Shown here piece after piece: positions 43,484 to 51,139 of a stretch of DNA of 64,000 nucleotides. The translations under genes and the position numbers were made by a program. A model generated the notes under the pieces. That model was not told where the DNA came from and searched no databases. It saw nothing but the letters and a program-made list of their open reading frames with translations. The DNA is from Massilia sp. NR 4-1 (GTDB lineage Bacteria; Pseudomonadota; Gammaproteobacteria; Burkholderiales; Burkholderiaceae_D). The stretch lies in contig NZ_CP012201.1 in the NCBI RefSeq assembly GCF_001191005.1, positions 3,782,001 through 3,846,000 of the forward strand. Reading direction: 5' to 3'. The number at the start of each line of letters is the position of its first letter. The first letter of the stretch is position 1.

Positions 43484-45724
43484 TTAGCTGCCGATACGGC
43501 CGCCGTCATTCTTGGTGATGACGATGGTGGCCGAGCGCGGACGCTTGCCGGCGCCATAACCGGCGTTGGCTGGCCATTGGCTGGTGTACTTGGCCGGATC
43601 GCCGATATTCGCCTGGTCCGTGCCTTCGCCCGGGTGCTGGATGTTGACGAACAGCGCCTTGCCGTCCGGGGTTTCGGCGATGCCGGTCAGTTCGCAGTCG
43701 ACCGGGCCGACCAGGAAGCGCTTGACGGTGTCGGCCGTGGCGGCCTTGCCGACGAAGGTATCGACCTTGAAGGCGGCGGCGGTGCCGGCGGCGGGATAGT
43801 CCAGCGTGACTTTCTTGCCGTCGCCCACGCTGCCCGGAATCGCGGCCAGCATCATGCAGTTGGTGACGTCGGTGTAGGCGCCGTCGTCGGTCTGGATCCA
43901 CAGCAGGCCGGTCGAGGGCGTGAAGGCCAGGCCGTCCGGGCTGGAGAAGTCCTGGTCGGCGGTCAGGCTCGACAGGTTGACCTTGCCGGCGTCGGCGGTC
44001 GATTCGGCGCCGAACAGGTAGACGTCCCAGCTGAAGGTGGCGGACGAGGCGCCGGCGCTGCCTTCCTTGATGCGCAGGATGTGGCCGTTCGGGTTGCCCT
44101 TCTGCTCGCTCTTGCCCTTCAGATCGGTGTAGGCGCGCGGGTTCGGACCGTCGACCAGGGTGCCGGAGCCGGCGGCGACGCGGCCGCTGTTATTGGTCAG
44201 CGAGAAATAGATCTCGCCGTTGGCCGGGTTGACCGTGCACCATTCAGGACGGTCCATCTTGGTCGCGCCCACGGCGTCGCCCGCCAGGCGGGCGTTGACC
44301 AGCACGTCGGCCTGGTCGGCGAATTTGTAGCCGGCATAGCCCGCGATGGCGGCGTTATTGATGCTCAGCTCGATCCACTGGCCGCTGCCGTCGGCGCCGA
44401 ATTTGGCGACGTAGAGCTTGCCCTTGTCCAGGTATTTGTCGCCGGTTTTCAGCATATCGCCCGGGGTGGCGTCGGCGGCGGCCCACACTTCCTCGGTGAC
44501 GAATTTGTAGATGTATTCATTGCGCGAGTCGTCGCCCATGTACACGCCCAGCGGCTGGCCGACCACCGGTTTGCTGAAGGCGGCGCTTTCGTGGGCGTAG
44601 CGGCCCAGGGCGGTACGCTTTTTCAGGGCGCGGGTCTTGTTGTACGGGTCGGCCTCAACGATGTAGCCCATGGCGTTCATCTCGTTGCGGTAATCGTCCT
44701 TGCCGTCGGTGGAAGCGCCGGTCTTGCTGATATCCCATCGCGCGTACTTGTCGTCTTTGCCGCCGGTTTCCCAGCCGTGGCGCGAGGCGCTGCCGGCGTT
44801 GCGGCCATAGCGCTTGAGCGAGGCCACGCTCTTGTCGTTGGCGCGCGCGGTGTCGTCGTTCTTGTCGCGGGTGAAGTAGCCGGACCAGTTTTCCTCGCCG
44901 CTGACGAAGCTGCCCCACGGGGTTTTGCCGGTGCCGCAGTTGTTCAGGGTGCCGCGGGTTTTCTTGCCGTCGGTGGAATACTTGGTGACCATCAGGCCAT
45001 TGCCGGCGGCCGGGCCGGACAGCTCGCACTCGGTCAGGCAGGTGACGCGGCGGTTGAAGGCCGAATCCTTGACGTATTCCCACTTGCCGCCGCTGCGGCG
45101 CACTTCGACCACGGAGATGCCGTGCAGGCCGGTTTCCTTGTCCACTTCCAGCGCTGGGCGCGGCAGGGTGTTGGTGCCGCCATTGGTGTGGATGAAGAAG
45201 GAGGAGTAAGCCTGGTTGGTGGTGGCTTCGTGGTTCATCGCCAGCAGGCCGCGCTCGGCGCCGGAGGCGGACGGTTTGCCGTCGGCGCCCAGGCCGAAGA
45301 ATTCCATGCCGTCGTGGTGGTCGCCGGCGCGGTTTTCGTAGTCGGCATCGCTGCCATCGTTCTTGAAGGCGCTGGTGGACGCGTTCAGCGGGTCGCCCAG
45401 GGCGTACAGGATGCTGGCGGTATAGCCGGCCGGCACCACCACGCTGTCGAGCAGGCTCTTGCCGACGGCGCCGAAGGCCAGCAGCTTCTCGGCCGGCGGG
45501 GTCACCGGCGGGGTGACGGGCGGCTGCGGCGACACCACGCCGTTGTTATTGTCGCTGCCACCGCAGGCGCTCAGGCCGAAGCTGGCCATGGCCATGCTGA
45601 CAGCCGAGGCGGCGCTGCCGCGCAGCAGATTGCGGCGGCTGATGCGCTGCTCCAGCACGGTGCTGAAGTGCTCGTTCGGGGTGTCGTTGTAGCCGAGATC
45701 GTCTTGATCGATTTTGTTGGTCAT
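43484..45724 (-). CDS. phoX: PhoX family Tat-exported alkaline phosphatase
   Basis: A 746-residue extracytoplasmic phosphatase. The twin-arginine signal is SRRNLLRGSAASAVSMAMAS (about 29-48), followed by a Cys and a Pro-rich linker. The PhoX domain shows GLLAMNHEATTNQ, RVTCLTECELSGPAAGNGLM, TGKTPWGSFVSGEENWSGYF and the C-terminal VGPVDCELTGIAETPDGKAL, where calcium and iron ligands of PhoX are expected. The ATG at 45724 begins MTNKIDQDD; a longer frame overlaps the promoter. A Pho-box promoter lies 57 bases upstream, so induction by phosphate starvation through PhoB is likely. Confidence 0.92.
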   Translation of the reverse strand: MTNKIDQDDLGYNDTPNEHFSTVLEQRISRRNLLRGSAASAVSMAMASFGLSACGGSDNNNGVVSPQPPVTPPVTPPAEKLLAFGAVGKSLLDSVVVPAGYTASILYALGDPLNASTSAFKNDGSDADYENRAGDHHDGMEFFGLGADGKPSASGAERGLLAMNHEATTNQAYSSFFIHTNGGTNTLPRPALEVDKETGLHGISVVEVRRSGGKWEYVKDSAFNRRVTCLTECELSGPAAGNGLMVTKYSTDGKKTRGTLNNCGTGKTPWGSFVSGEENWSGYFTRDKNDDTARANDKSVASLKRYGRNAGSASRHGWETGGKDDKYARWDISKTGASTDGKDDYRNEMNAMGYIVEADPYNKTRALKKRTALGRYAHESAAFSKPVVGQPLGVYMGDDSRNEYIYKFVTEEVWAAADATPGDMLKTGDKYLDKGKLYVAKFGADGSGQWIELSINNAAIAGYAGYKFADQADVLVNARLAGDAVGATKMDRPEWCTVNPANGEIYFSLTNNSGRVAAGSGTLVDGPNPRAYTDLKGKSEQKGNPNGHILRIKEGSAGASSATFSWDVYLFGAESTADAGKVNLSSLTADQDFSSPDGLAFTPSTGLLWIQTDDGAYTDVTNCMMLAAIPGSVGDGKKVTLDYPAAGTAAAFKVDTFVGKAATADTVKRFLVGPVDCELTGIAETPDGKALFVNIQHPGEGTDQANIGDPAKYTSQWPANAGYGAGKRPRSATIVITKNDGGRIGS

Positions 45725-45765
45725 GACCGTTTTCACTAGAGTGGGTGGGGTAAAAAACTGCCGCC

Positions 45766-45798
45766 ATTCTAGGGATGGAAAATGACAAGATTGTGACT
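45766..45798 (-). promoter_or_regulatory. Pho box and -10 element of phoX
   Basis: Reading the minus strand from 45798: AGTCACA, spacer ATCT, TGTCATT, two 7-base direct repeats 11 bases apart that match the PhoB site TGTCATA-N4-TGTCATA. TAGAAT follows at 45771-45766 as a -10 hexamer, 9 bases after the box, which is the usual Pho-promoter geometry where PhoB replaces the -35. Confidence 0.65.
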
Positions 45799-45931
45799 TG
45801 GCCACCAAGATCTGTTACATAACAGCACTGTTGCGCTAAAGACGCATTTTGCGGCCCGGCATGCCGCGCGCGGCCAAATTTTGCTGGCGGAAAGGAAAAT
45901 CTTATCAAAAATGAAGTATTGTTTCGCTTGA

Positions 45932-45963
45932 GAATATATGTTGCCTATAAGGTAAATATATTC
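45932..45963. promoter_or_regulatory. AT-rich inverted repeat upstream of the HD-GYP gene
   Basis: Perfect 8-base arms GAATATAT (45932-45939) and ATATATTC (45956-45963) with a partly symmetrical centre (TTGCCTATAAGGTAA). It is about 170 bases upstream of the HD-GYP start. A regulator site or a promoter component is possible; no protein can be named. Confidence 0.35.
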
Positions 45964-46130
45964 CCATAACGAAGCATCGTTCCCGCCTACCTGCGGCGAA
46001 AAAGTGTTGTATTTGGGTAAAAGCAATATTTGTTTCCAGTTGTTAATGCATGAGTCAAGCAATACAATCGTCGGGCTGCGCCCAAACCCTGCGCGCTCGT
46101 CCGGGACTTTAGCCAACTAGCGGAATACCT

Positions 46131-47636
46131 ATGTCTTTTCTGACTTCAGCAACGCCCAAGCTCGCGCCATGGAAAATCCTGCTGGTGGACGACGAGCCGG
46201 ATATCCACGACATCACCAAGCTGACGCTGAGCCGCTTCCGCCTCGACGGGCGCGGCCTGACTTTCGTGCACGCCTACAGCGGCGCCGAGGCCAAGGAAGT
46301 GCTGGCGCGCGAAAGCGATATCGCCCTGGTCTTCCTCGACGTGGTGATGGAGAAGGAAGACAGCGGCCTGGAAGTGGCGCGCTGGATGCGCGAAGAGCTG
46401 GACAACCAGTTCACCCGCATCGTGCTGCGCACCGGCCAGCCGGGCCAGGCGCCGGAAGAGCGCGTGATCGTCAATTACGACATCAACGATTACAAGGAAA
46501 AGACCGAGCTCGACCGCACCAAGCTGTTCACCACCACCTTTGCCGCGCTGCGCGCTTACCGCGACATCATGAAGGTCGAGGAAGCGCGCCGCCAGCAGCT
46601 CAATTACCGCGAAGGCCTGGAACGCGTGATCGCCGCCTCGGCCCATATCTTCCAGCAGCGCAATCTGAAGGACTTCGCCAGCGGCCTACTGCAGCAGGTG
46701 GTGGCTCTCTTGCGCCTGGAAAAAAGCATGCTGCTGCGCCTGCGCGCGGCCACCGCCATCACGGGCGAGCAGGACTATGAAATCCTGGCCCAGATCGGCG
46801 CCGACGCGGAACCGCTGCTCACGCCCGAGCTGCTGGCCCAGCTCAATGTGGCCGAGCGCAACCGCATCTCGCGCATCCTCGGCGACACCTATGTCGGCTA
46901 CTTCCCGAATACCAGCGGCAAGGCCTCGCTGCTGGTGCTGAAAGGCGTGGACGAGATTTCCGAGATCGACGCCAAGCTGCTCGAAGTGTTCTGCTCGGGC
47001 GTGGCGATCGCCTTCGACAATATCCTGCTCAACCAGGAAATCACCGACACCCAGGCCGAGCTGATCCTGCGCCTGGGCGATGTGGTCGAATCGCGCTCGA
47101 ACGAAGCGGGCAACCACGTGCGGCGCATGGCCGAGATCTGCCAGATGCTGGGCCAGGCCGGCGGCCTGCCCGACGACGAAACCGCGGTGCTCACGCACGC
47201 CGCGCCGATGCACGATATCGGCAAGATCGCCACGCCCGACGCCGTGCTGCTCAAGCCCGGCAAGCTCGATGCGGCCGAATGGGAAATCATGAAGCAGCAC
47301 CCGGCGGTCGGCCTGTCGATCCTGGACGGCTCGCAGCGGCCCATTCTCAAGGCCGCCGCCGTGATCGCCCACCAGCACCACGAAAAATACGACGGCAGCG
47401 GCTATCCGCAAGGGCTGAAAGGCGAAAACATCCACCTCTACGCCCGCATCGTCGCCGTCGCCGACGTCTTCGACGCCCTGATGCACAAGCGCTGCTACAA
47501 GGACGCCTGGCCGGTCGAACAAGTCATCGGCCATCTGCGCGAAGTCGCCGGCCACCACCTCGACCCCAAATACGTCGAGCTGCTGATCCAGAACATGGAC
47601 CGCGCCCTCGCCATCAACGAACGCTTCCCCGACTAA
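46131..47636 (+). CDS. REC-DUF3369-HD-GYP response regulator (c-di-GMP phosphodiesterase)
   Basis: A 501-residue response regulator. The receiver (about 15-140) has KILLVDDEPDIHD and phosphoacceptor Asp in LVFLDVVMEKED, followed by a DUF3369 domain (about 150-310). The HD-GYP domain has HDIGKIATPDAVLLKPGK (about 361) and HHEKYDGSGYPQGLKG (about 415), a canonical active site for c-di-GMP hydrolysis to GMP or pGpG. Other Asp/His metal ligands such as GNHVRRM are present. No DNA-binding domain. The histidine kinase next door is convergent and could be the partner. Confidence 0.95.
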   Translation: MSFLTSATPKLAPWKILLVDDEPDIHDITKLTLSRFRLDGRGLTFVHAYSGAEAKEVLARESDIALVFLDVVMEKEDSGLEVARWMREELDNQFTRIVLRTGQPGQAPEERVIVNYDINDYKEKTELDRTKLFTTTFAALRAYRDIMKVEEARRQQLNYREGLERVIAASAHIFQQRNLKDFASGLLQQVVALLRLEKSMLLRLRAATAITGEQDYEILAQIGADAEPLLTPELLAQLNVAERNRISRILGDTYVGYFPNTSGKASLLVLKGVDEISEIDAKLLEVFCSGVAIAFDNILLNQEITDTQAELILRLGDVVESRSNEAGNHVRRMAEICQMLGQAGGLPDDETAVLTHAAPMHDIGKIATPDAVLLKPGKLDAAEWEIMKQHPAVGLSILDGSQRPILKAAAVIAHQHHEKYDGSGYPQGLKGENIHLYARIVAVADVFDALMHKRCYKDAWPVEQVIGHLREVAGHHLDPKYVELLIQNMDRALAINERFPD

Positions 47637-47654
47637 GGCCGCGCCCAGGCCAAA

Positions 47655-49607
47655 TCAAGCGGGCTTTTTGCGCTGGTCGCGGGGGAAACGGAGGTGGTAG
47701 TGCAGGCCCATGCCGGGGGCGCTGACGACCTTGATCGTGCCGCCCAGGGGCCCCGTCACCAGGTTGTACAGGATGTGGGCGCCGAGACCGCTGCCGCCGC
47801 TGCCGCGCTTGGTGGTGAAGAAGGGGTCGAACAGTTGACCGAGCAGCGAGCTGTCCATGCCGATGCCGTCGTCGCTGTAGTCGAACTGGATGTGCTCGCC
47901 ATCGCTCCTGCCGCTGATCTTGATGCTGCCGCTCTGGCCTTCTTCGAAGCCGTGCACCAGGGAATTCATCACCATATTGGTGACGATCTGGGAAATGGCG
48001 CCGGGGAAACTGTCGAGCTGGATATCGCCGGGGCAATCGACCTCCACCTTGATCGGCTTGCCTTTCAGCTTGGGCTGCAGCGAGAGCAGCACTTCGTCCA
48101 GGTATTTGCGCAGATGGAAGTTGCGGATATTGTCCGAGCTCTGGTCCACCGCCACTTGCTTGAAGCTGCGCACCAGGGCGGCGGCGCGCTGGGTGTTGGT
48201 GGTCATGATGCGCAGCGACTGGTCGATGGTGTCGAAGAAGGCGTTCAGGCCGTCTTCGTCGAGCTGGCCGGCGGCCAGGTCTTCCTTGGTCAGCTTGAGT
48301 TCCTGCACCAGATGGCTGGTGGCGGTGACGCAGATGCCGAGCGGGGTGTTGATTTCGTGGGCGACGCCGGCCACCAGGCGGCCCAGCGAAGCGAGTTTCT
48401 CCTGGCGTACCAGCTCGCTTTGCGCTTCCTGCAACTGGGTCAGGGCCGTGTTCAGCGCGGCGTTCTGTTCTTCCAGCGTGTCCTTGGCGCGGCGGATGGC
48501 GCGGTCGGCCTGCATGCGCGCAATCGCCACCGCCACGTGGCTGGCCATGAAGGCCAGGATGTCGAGGTCGGCCTGGCTGTAGAGCACCGAGGCGTCATAG
48601 CTTTGCACGATGATCACGCCATAGGCGCGGTCGCCGAGCAGCATGGGCGCCCCCATCCAGCTGCGGATGTCTTCGTTGCCGAGCGGTTCGTCGATCTCGC
48701 CGGCGGCGCGCAGGACGGCATAGGCCGGGCCGTCCAGCAGCTGGGCCTGCTTGCGCTGGAGGATGTAGGAACTCATGCCGATGCCGTAGTGGAAGCGCTT
48801 GACGGGCGCTTCCGCATCTTTTTCATCGACGAAATACGGGATGCTGATTTCCGCGCTGTCCGGATGGTAGAGCGCGATCAGGAAATTGCGCGCCGTCACC
48901 AGTTCGCTGATGATTTCATGCAGGCGGCGGTACAGCACGCCCGCGTCGGACGCCGAGGCCGACAGGCTGGCAATCTCGTACAGGGCACGCTGCAGATTCT
49001 CGGCGCGGCGCCGCTCGGCCACCTCATGCTCCAGGCGCAGCGTGCGCTCGCGCACGGCGCGCTCCAGCCGGTCCATGCTTTGCAAGCCTTGCAGGGCGCT
49101 CGACACATAGTTGGCGATCAGCGCGAACAGGGCCTGGTCTTCTTCGCTATAGGTATGCGCCGCGTCATAGCTTTGGATGACGATGGCGCCCAGGATCTGG
49201 TGGTTCTGGTCGAGCAGCGGACAACCCATCCAGTGCTCGGCCACCGTGCCCTGGCCGAAGGCGCCGCCGCTTTCGCGCGAAATATGTTCCTCGGCCGTCA
49301 TCACCAGCGGCTGGCGGTTCAGGATCACCCAGGCCGTCGGCGATTGCTCGGGCGAGGCCAGTTTGACCAGCTGGCCGGGATCGGGCGCATCGTCTAGCAC
49401 GTCGACGAAGTAGACGAAGCGCACGCTGTTGTCTTCGCCGTCGCGATCGTTCAGCGCCACATAGAAATTGGCCGCGTACATGATGCGCCCCAGCGCCGCG
49501 TGCACGGCTTGCAGGAAGAGCGCGATATCGGTGCAGCTGACCGACTGCTGGCCGATTTCGAGCAGCATGGACTGGACGGCTTCAAGACGGCGCAAACGGC
49601 TTTCCAT
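47655..49607 (-). CDS. GAF-GAF sensor histidine kinase
   Basis: A 650-residue soluble kinase. GAF domains at about 20-190 and 220-390 share the motif pairs HWMGCPLLDQNHQILGAIVI and SWMGAPMLLGDRAYGVIIVQ. After a coiled coil, the HisKA phosphoacceptor His is in LVAGVAHEINTPLG (about 415-420). The HATPase region shows NMVMNSLVHGFEEG (N box), SDDGIGMD and GGSGLGAH. No transmembrane segment, so it senses cytosolic signals through the GAF domains. Convergent with the HD-GYP regulator, with 18 bases between the stops. The start at 49607 gives the conserved MESRLRRLEAVQSM. Confidence 0.94.
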   Translation of the reverse strand: MESRLRRLEAVQSMLLEIGQQSVSCTDIALFLQAVHAALGRIMYAANFYVALNDRDGEDNSVRFVYFVDVLDDAPDPGQLVKLASPEQSPTAWVILNRQPLVMTAEEHISRESGGAFGQGTVAEHWMGCPLLDQNHQILGAIVIQSYDAAHTYSEEDQALFALIANYVSSALQGLQSMDRLERAVRERTLRLEHEVAERRRAENLQRALYEIASLSASASDAGVLYRRLHEIISELVTARNFLIALYHPDSAEISIPYFVDEKDAEAPVKRFHYGIGMSSYILQRKQAQLLDGPAYAVLRAAGEIDEPLGNEDIRSWMGAPMLLGDRAYGVIIVQSYDASVLYSQADLDILAFMASHVAVAIARMQADRAIRRAKDTLEEQNAALNTALTQLQEAQSELVRQEKLASLGRLVAGVAHEINTPLGICVTATSHLVQELKLTKEDLAAGQLDEDGLNAFFDTIDQSLRIMTTNTQRAAALVRSFKQVAVDQSSDNIRNFHLRKYLDEVLLSLQPKLKGKPIKVEVDCPGDIQLDSFPGAISQIVTNMVMNSLVHGFEEGQSGSIKISGRSDGEHIQFDYSDDGIGMDSSLLGQLFDPFFTTKRGSGGSGLGAHILYNLVTGPLGGTIKVVSAPGMGLHYHLRFPRDQRKKPA

Positions 49608-49734
49608 ATTTCCCCTGGACGATAAATAATTCACAACGGAAATATTATCAGGGCGCCGCCGCCGGGGCCAGCGGATTCCCGCGCCGGCCGCCGAAAGCCG
49701 CTCCGGATGCGGCAAAGCCGCAACCTTGGGTCGC

Positions 49735-50226
49735 TCAGTGGGGACGGCGGAAGCCGTTCTCGATCCAGGCCGCGGCGCTCGACGCGCTGAGCTTGAAATT
49801 GGGCGCCACGCGCACCTGGGCCAGTTGCTCGCCATAGGCGTCGACAGCGCTCAGCAAGGCATACGGGTCGTCCTCGTCCGGCACAATGTCGAGCTTGACG
49901 GTCAGGCTGCCCTGCTCCGTCTCCACGCGCAGGGATTTATGCAGCTGGGCATGCAGCTGCTGCTCGTGGCGGCGGATCACCTCGCTGGCCGTCTTGACCA
50001 GGGTGTGGAAGGCGTTGATGTCGAGCGGCTTGGGATTTTTCTTGTCGCGCCCCATGGTCCAGGGGCCGACCAGGGCCGGTTCCGGTTCGCCATCCTTGAT
50101 CATTGCCACCGCCCAACCATCGTCGTCCTCGTTCTTGATGACGCGCGCCGTCCAGCCATTGCCCTGCCAGAGGCGGTCTTCCTGGATCAGGACATCGTCT
50201 TCTTGCTGTTCGGAAAAATCATTCAT
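49735..50226 (-). CDS. Conserved hypothetical protein
   Basis: A 163-residue soluble, acidic protein, MNDFSEQQEDDVLIQEDRLW onwards. It has TARVIKNEDDDGWAVAMIKD, VGPWTMGRDKKNPKPLDINA and AFHTLVKTASEVIRRHEQQL, with a likely alpha/beta fold, and ends AAAWIENGFRRPH. The regular, conserved-looking segments suggest a widespread betaproteobacterial protein, but I do not recognise a domain or activity. It follows the 81-residue proline-rich ORF on the same strand behind a terminator. Confidence 0.7.
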   Translation of the reverse strand: MNDFSEQQEDDVLIQEDRLWQGNGWTARVIKNEDDDGWAVAMIKDGEPEPALVGPWTMGRDKKNPKPLDINAFHTLVKTASEVIRRHEQQLHAQLHKSLRVETEQGSLTVKLDIVPDEDDPYALLSAVDAYGEQLAQVRVAPNFKLSASSAAAWIENGFRRPH

Positions 50227-50272
50227 GCTGGACTCGCGGCGGGAAAAAGGCCGCCATGATACCAGCCCGCCC

Positions 50273-50297
50273 AAAACAAAGCCCGCCGAAGCGGGCT
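50273..50297 (-). terminator. Terminator with UUCG loop after the proline-rich ORF
   Basis: On the minus strand, AGCCCGC-TTCG-GCGGGCT (50297-50280) is followed by a T-rich run TTGTTTTGG. It begins 5 bases after the stop of the 50302-50547 ORF, supporting that ORF as a transcribed gene. Confidence 0.75.
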
Positions 50298-50301
50298 GTA
50301 T

Positions 50302-50547
50302 TCAGTGGAAATAGATCGCCGGCTGGCCCGGCGGCCGCACCGGTGGCCCGGGCGGCGTGATGCGCGGGTCGATGGCCGGTTCCGGCGTCTGGTACTTGTA
50401 CGGAGTGATAATAATGGGCGGAATCGTCGGCGGCGCGGACGGCGGCCCCTTGGGCCCGCCGGAACAATCAAGTGCGCTACGCTGGCGCTCTGCTCTGCCG
50501 ATTCCCGAGGATAACGATTGATCCTCGTCAAATGCTAGCCATGCCAT
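50302..50547 (-). CDS. Small proline-rich protein, unknown
   Basis: An 81-residue ORF starting MAWLAFDEDQSLSSGIGRAE. After a charged first third comes a Pro-rich tail (PPTIPPIIITPYKYQTPEPA and PPGPPVRPPGQPAIYFH), where Pro makes up about a third of residues. GGAGGG lies 5 bases before the ATG, and a good terminator follows directly. No export signal and no family recognised. Such proteins can be scaffolds or surface-related, but nothing in the sequence decides this. Confidence 0.5.
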   Translation of the reverse strand: MAWLAFDEDQSLSSGIGRAERQRSALDCSGGPKGPPSAPPTIPPIIITPYKYQTPEPAIDPRITPPGPPVRPPGQPAIYFH

Positions 50548-50754
50548 ATTACCCTCCATGCGCAAGATAGGTATTCAGTATAGGCAAGCTTGAAGCAAGT
50601 TCAAGGCTGGGATTTCCTCCATTCATCGGTTTCACCGCCCATTCGGCCCGCCAAATCCACCGTCCATCGCAAGCCCATCGTCGGCCGGTTCCGCGCGCAG
50701 TACAGTACAACCATGCCAAACGGCATCAGAACAATCAACCATACGGGGTTTGCC

Positions 50755-51132
50755 ATGAAAAGACTGCTCGCCTGCGCTGTTATCGTGCTTCTCGCTATCG
50801 CCGCCATGCACACGCTGGATGTGGGCGATTGGACCGTGAGTTTCGGCGGCGACGAATACGAGGGGCCGCTGGCCGCCCTCTTCAGCCTGATCTTCGGCGC
50901 CGGCGGCCTGGTGATCGCGGCCGTCGCCATCGTCTGCGCAGCGCTCTTCGTCGGCCTGCTGTTCGCCGGTCTGGGCGTGCTGATGGTGGCGGGCCTGGCC
51001 TTGCTGGCCGTGGTGCTGGTGGCGGCCATCTCGCCCTTCCTGCTGCCGCTGCTGATCCTGTTCGGCCTGTGGTATATGGTGTCGCGCCGCCGCGAACGCC
51101 GCCAGGCCGATCTCAAGGAACACACCATCTGA
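50755..51132 (+). CDS. Small polytopic membrane protein
   Basis: A 125-residue protein starting MKRLLACAVIVLLAIAAMHT, a signal-like or transmembrane first segment. Two or three long hydrophobic stretches follow (IFGAGGLVIAAVAIVCAALF, VLMVAGLALLAVVLVAAISP, LLPLLILFGLWYMV), and it ends with a basic tail RRRERRQADLKEHTI. No catalytic motif is seen. An upstream extension is possible, but the ATG at 50755 gives the natural N-terminus. Convergent with the diguanylate cyclase gene; the stops are 7 bases apart. Confidence 0.65.
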   Translation: MKRLLACAVIVLLAIAAMHTLDVGDWTVSFGGDEYEGPLAALFSLIFGAGGLVIAAVAIVCAALFVGLLFAGLGVLMVAGLALLAVVLVAAISPFLLPLLILFGLWYMVSRRRERRQADLKEHTI

Positions 51133-51139
51133 TCCAGTT

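Larger units (their letters stand above)
45725..46130. other. 406-base divergent intergenic region between phoX and the HD-GYP gene
   Basis: AT-rich compared with its surroundings and without a convincing ORF. It contains the phoX Pho box and -10 element (45766-45798), a short palindrome CTGTTA-CA-TAACAG (45812-45825), and a 32-base inverted repeat at 45932-45963. Confidence 0.7.

Noticed and set aside
43577..45739. 720-codon plus-strand ORF opposite phoX
   Set aside because: Shadow; phoX has a Tat signal, promoter and terminator in the right places.
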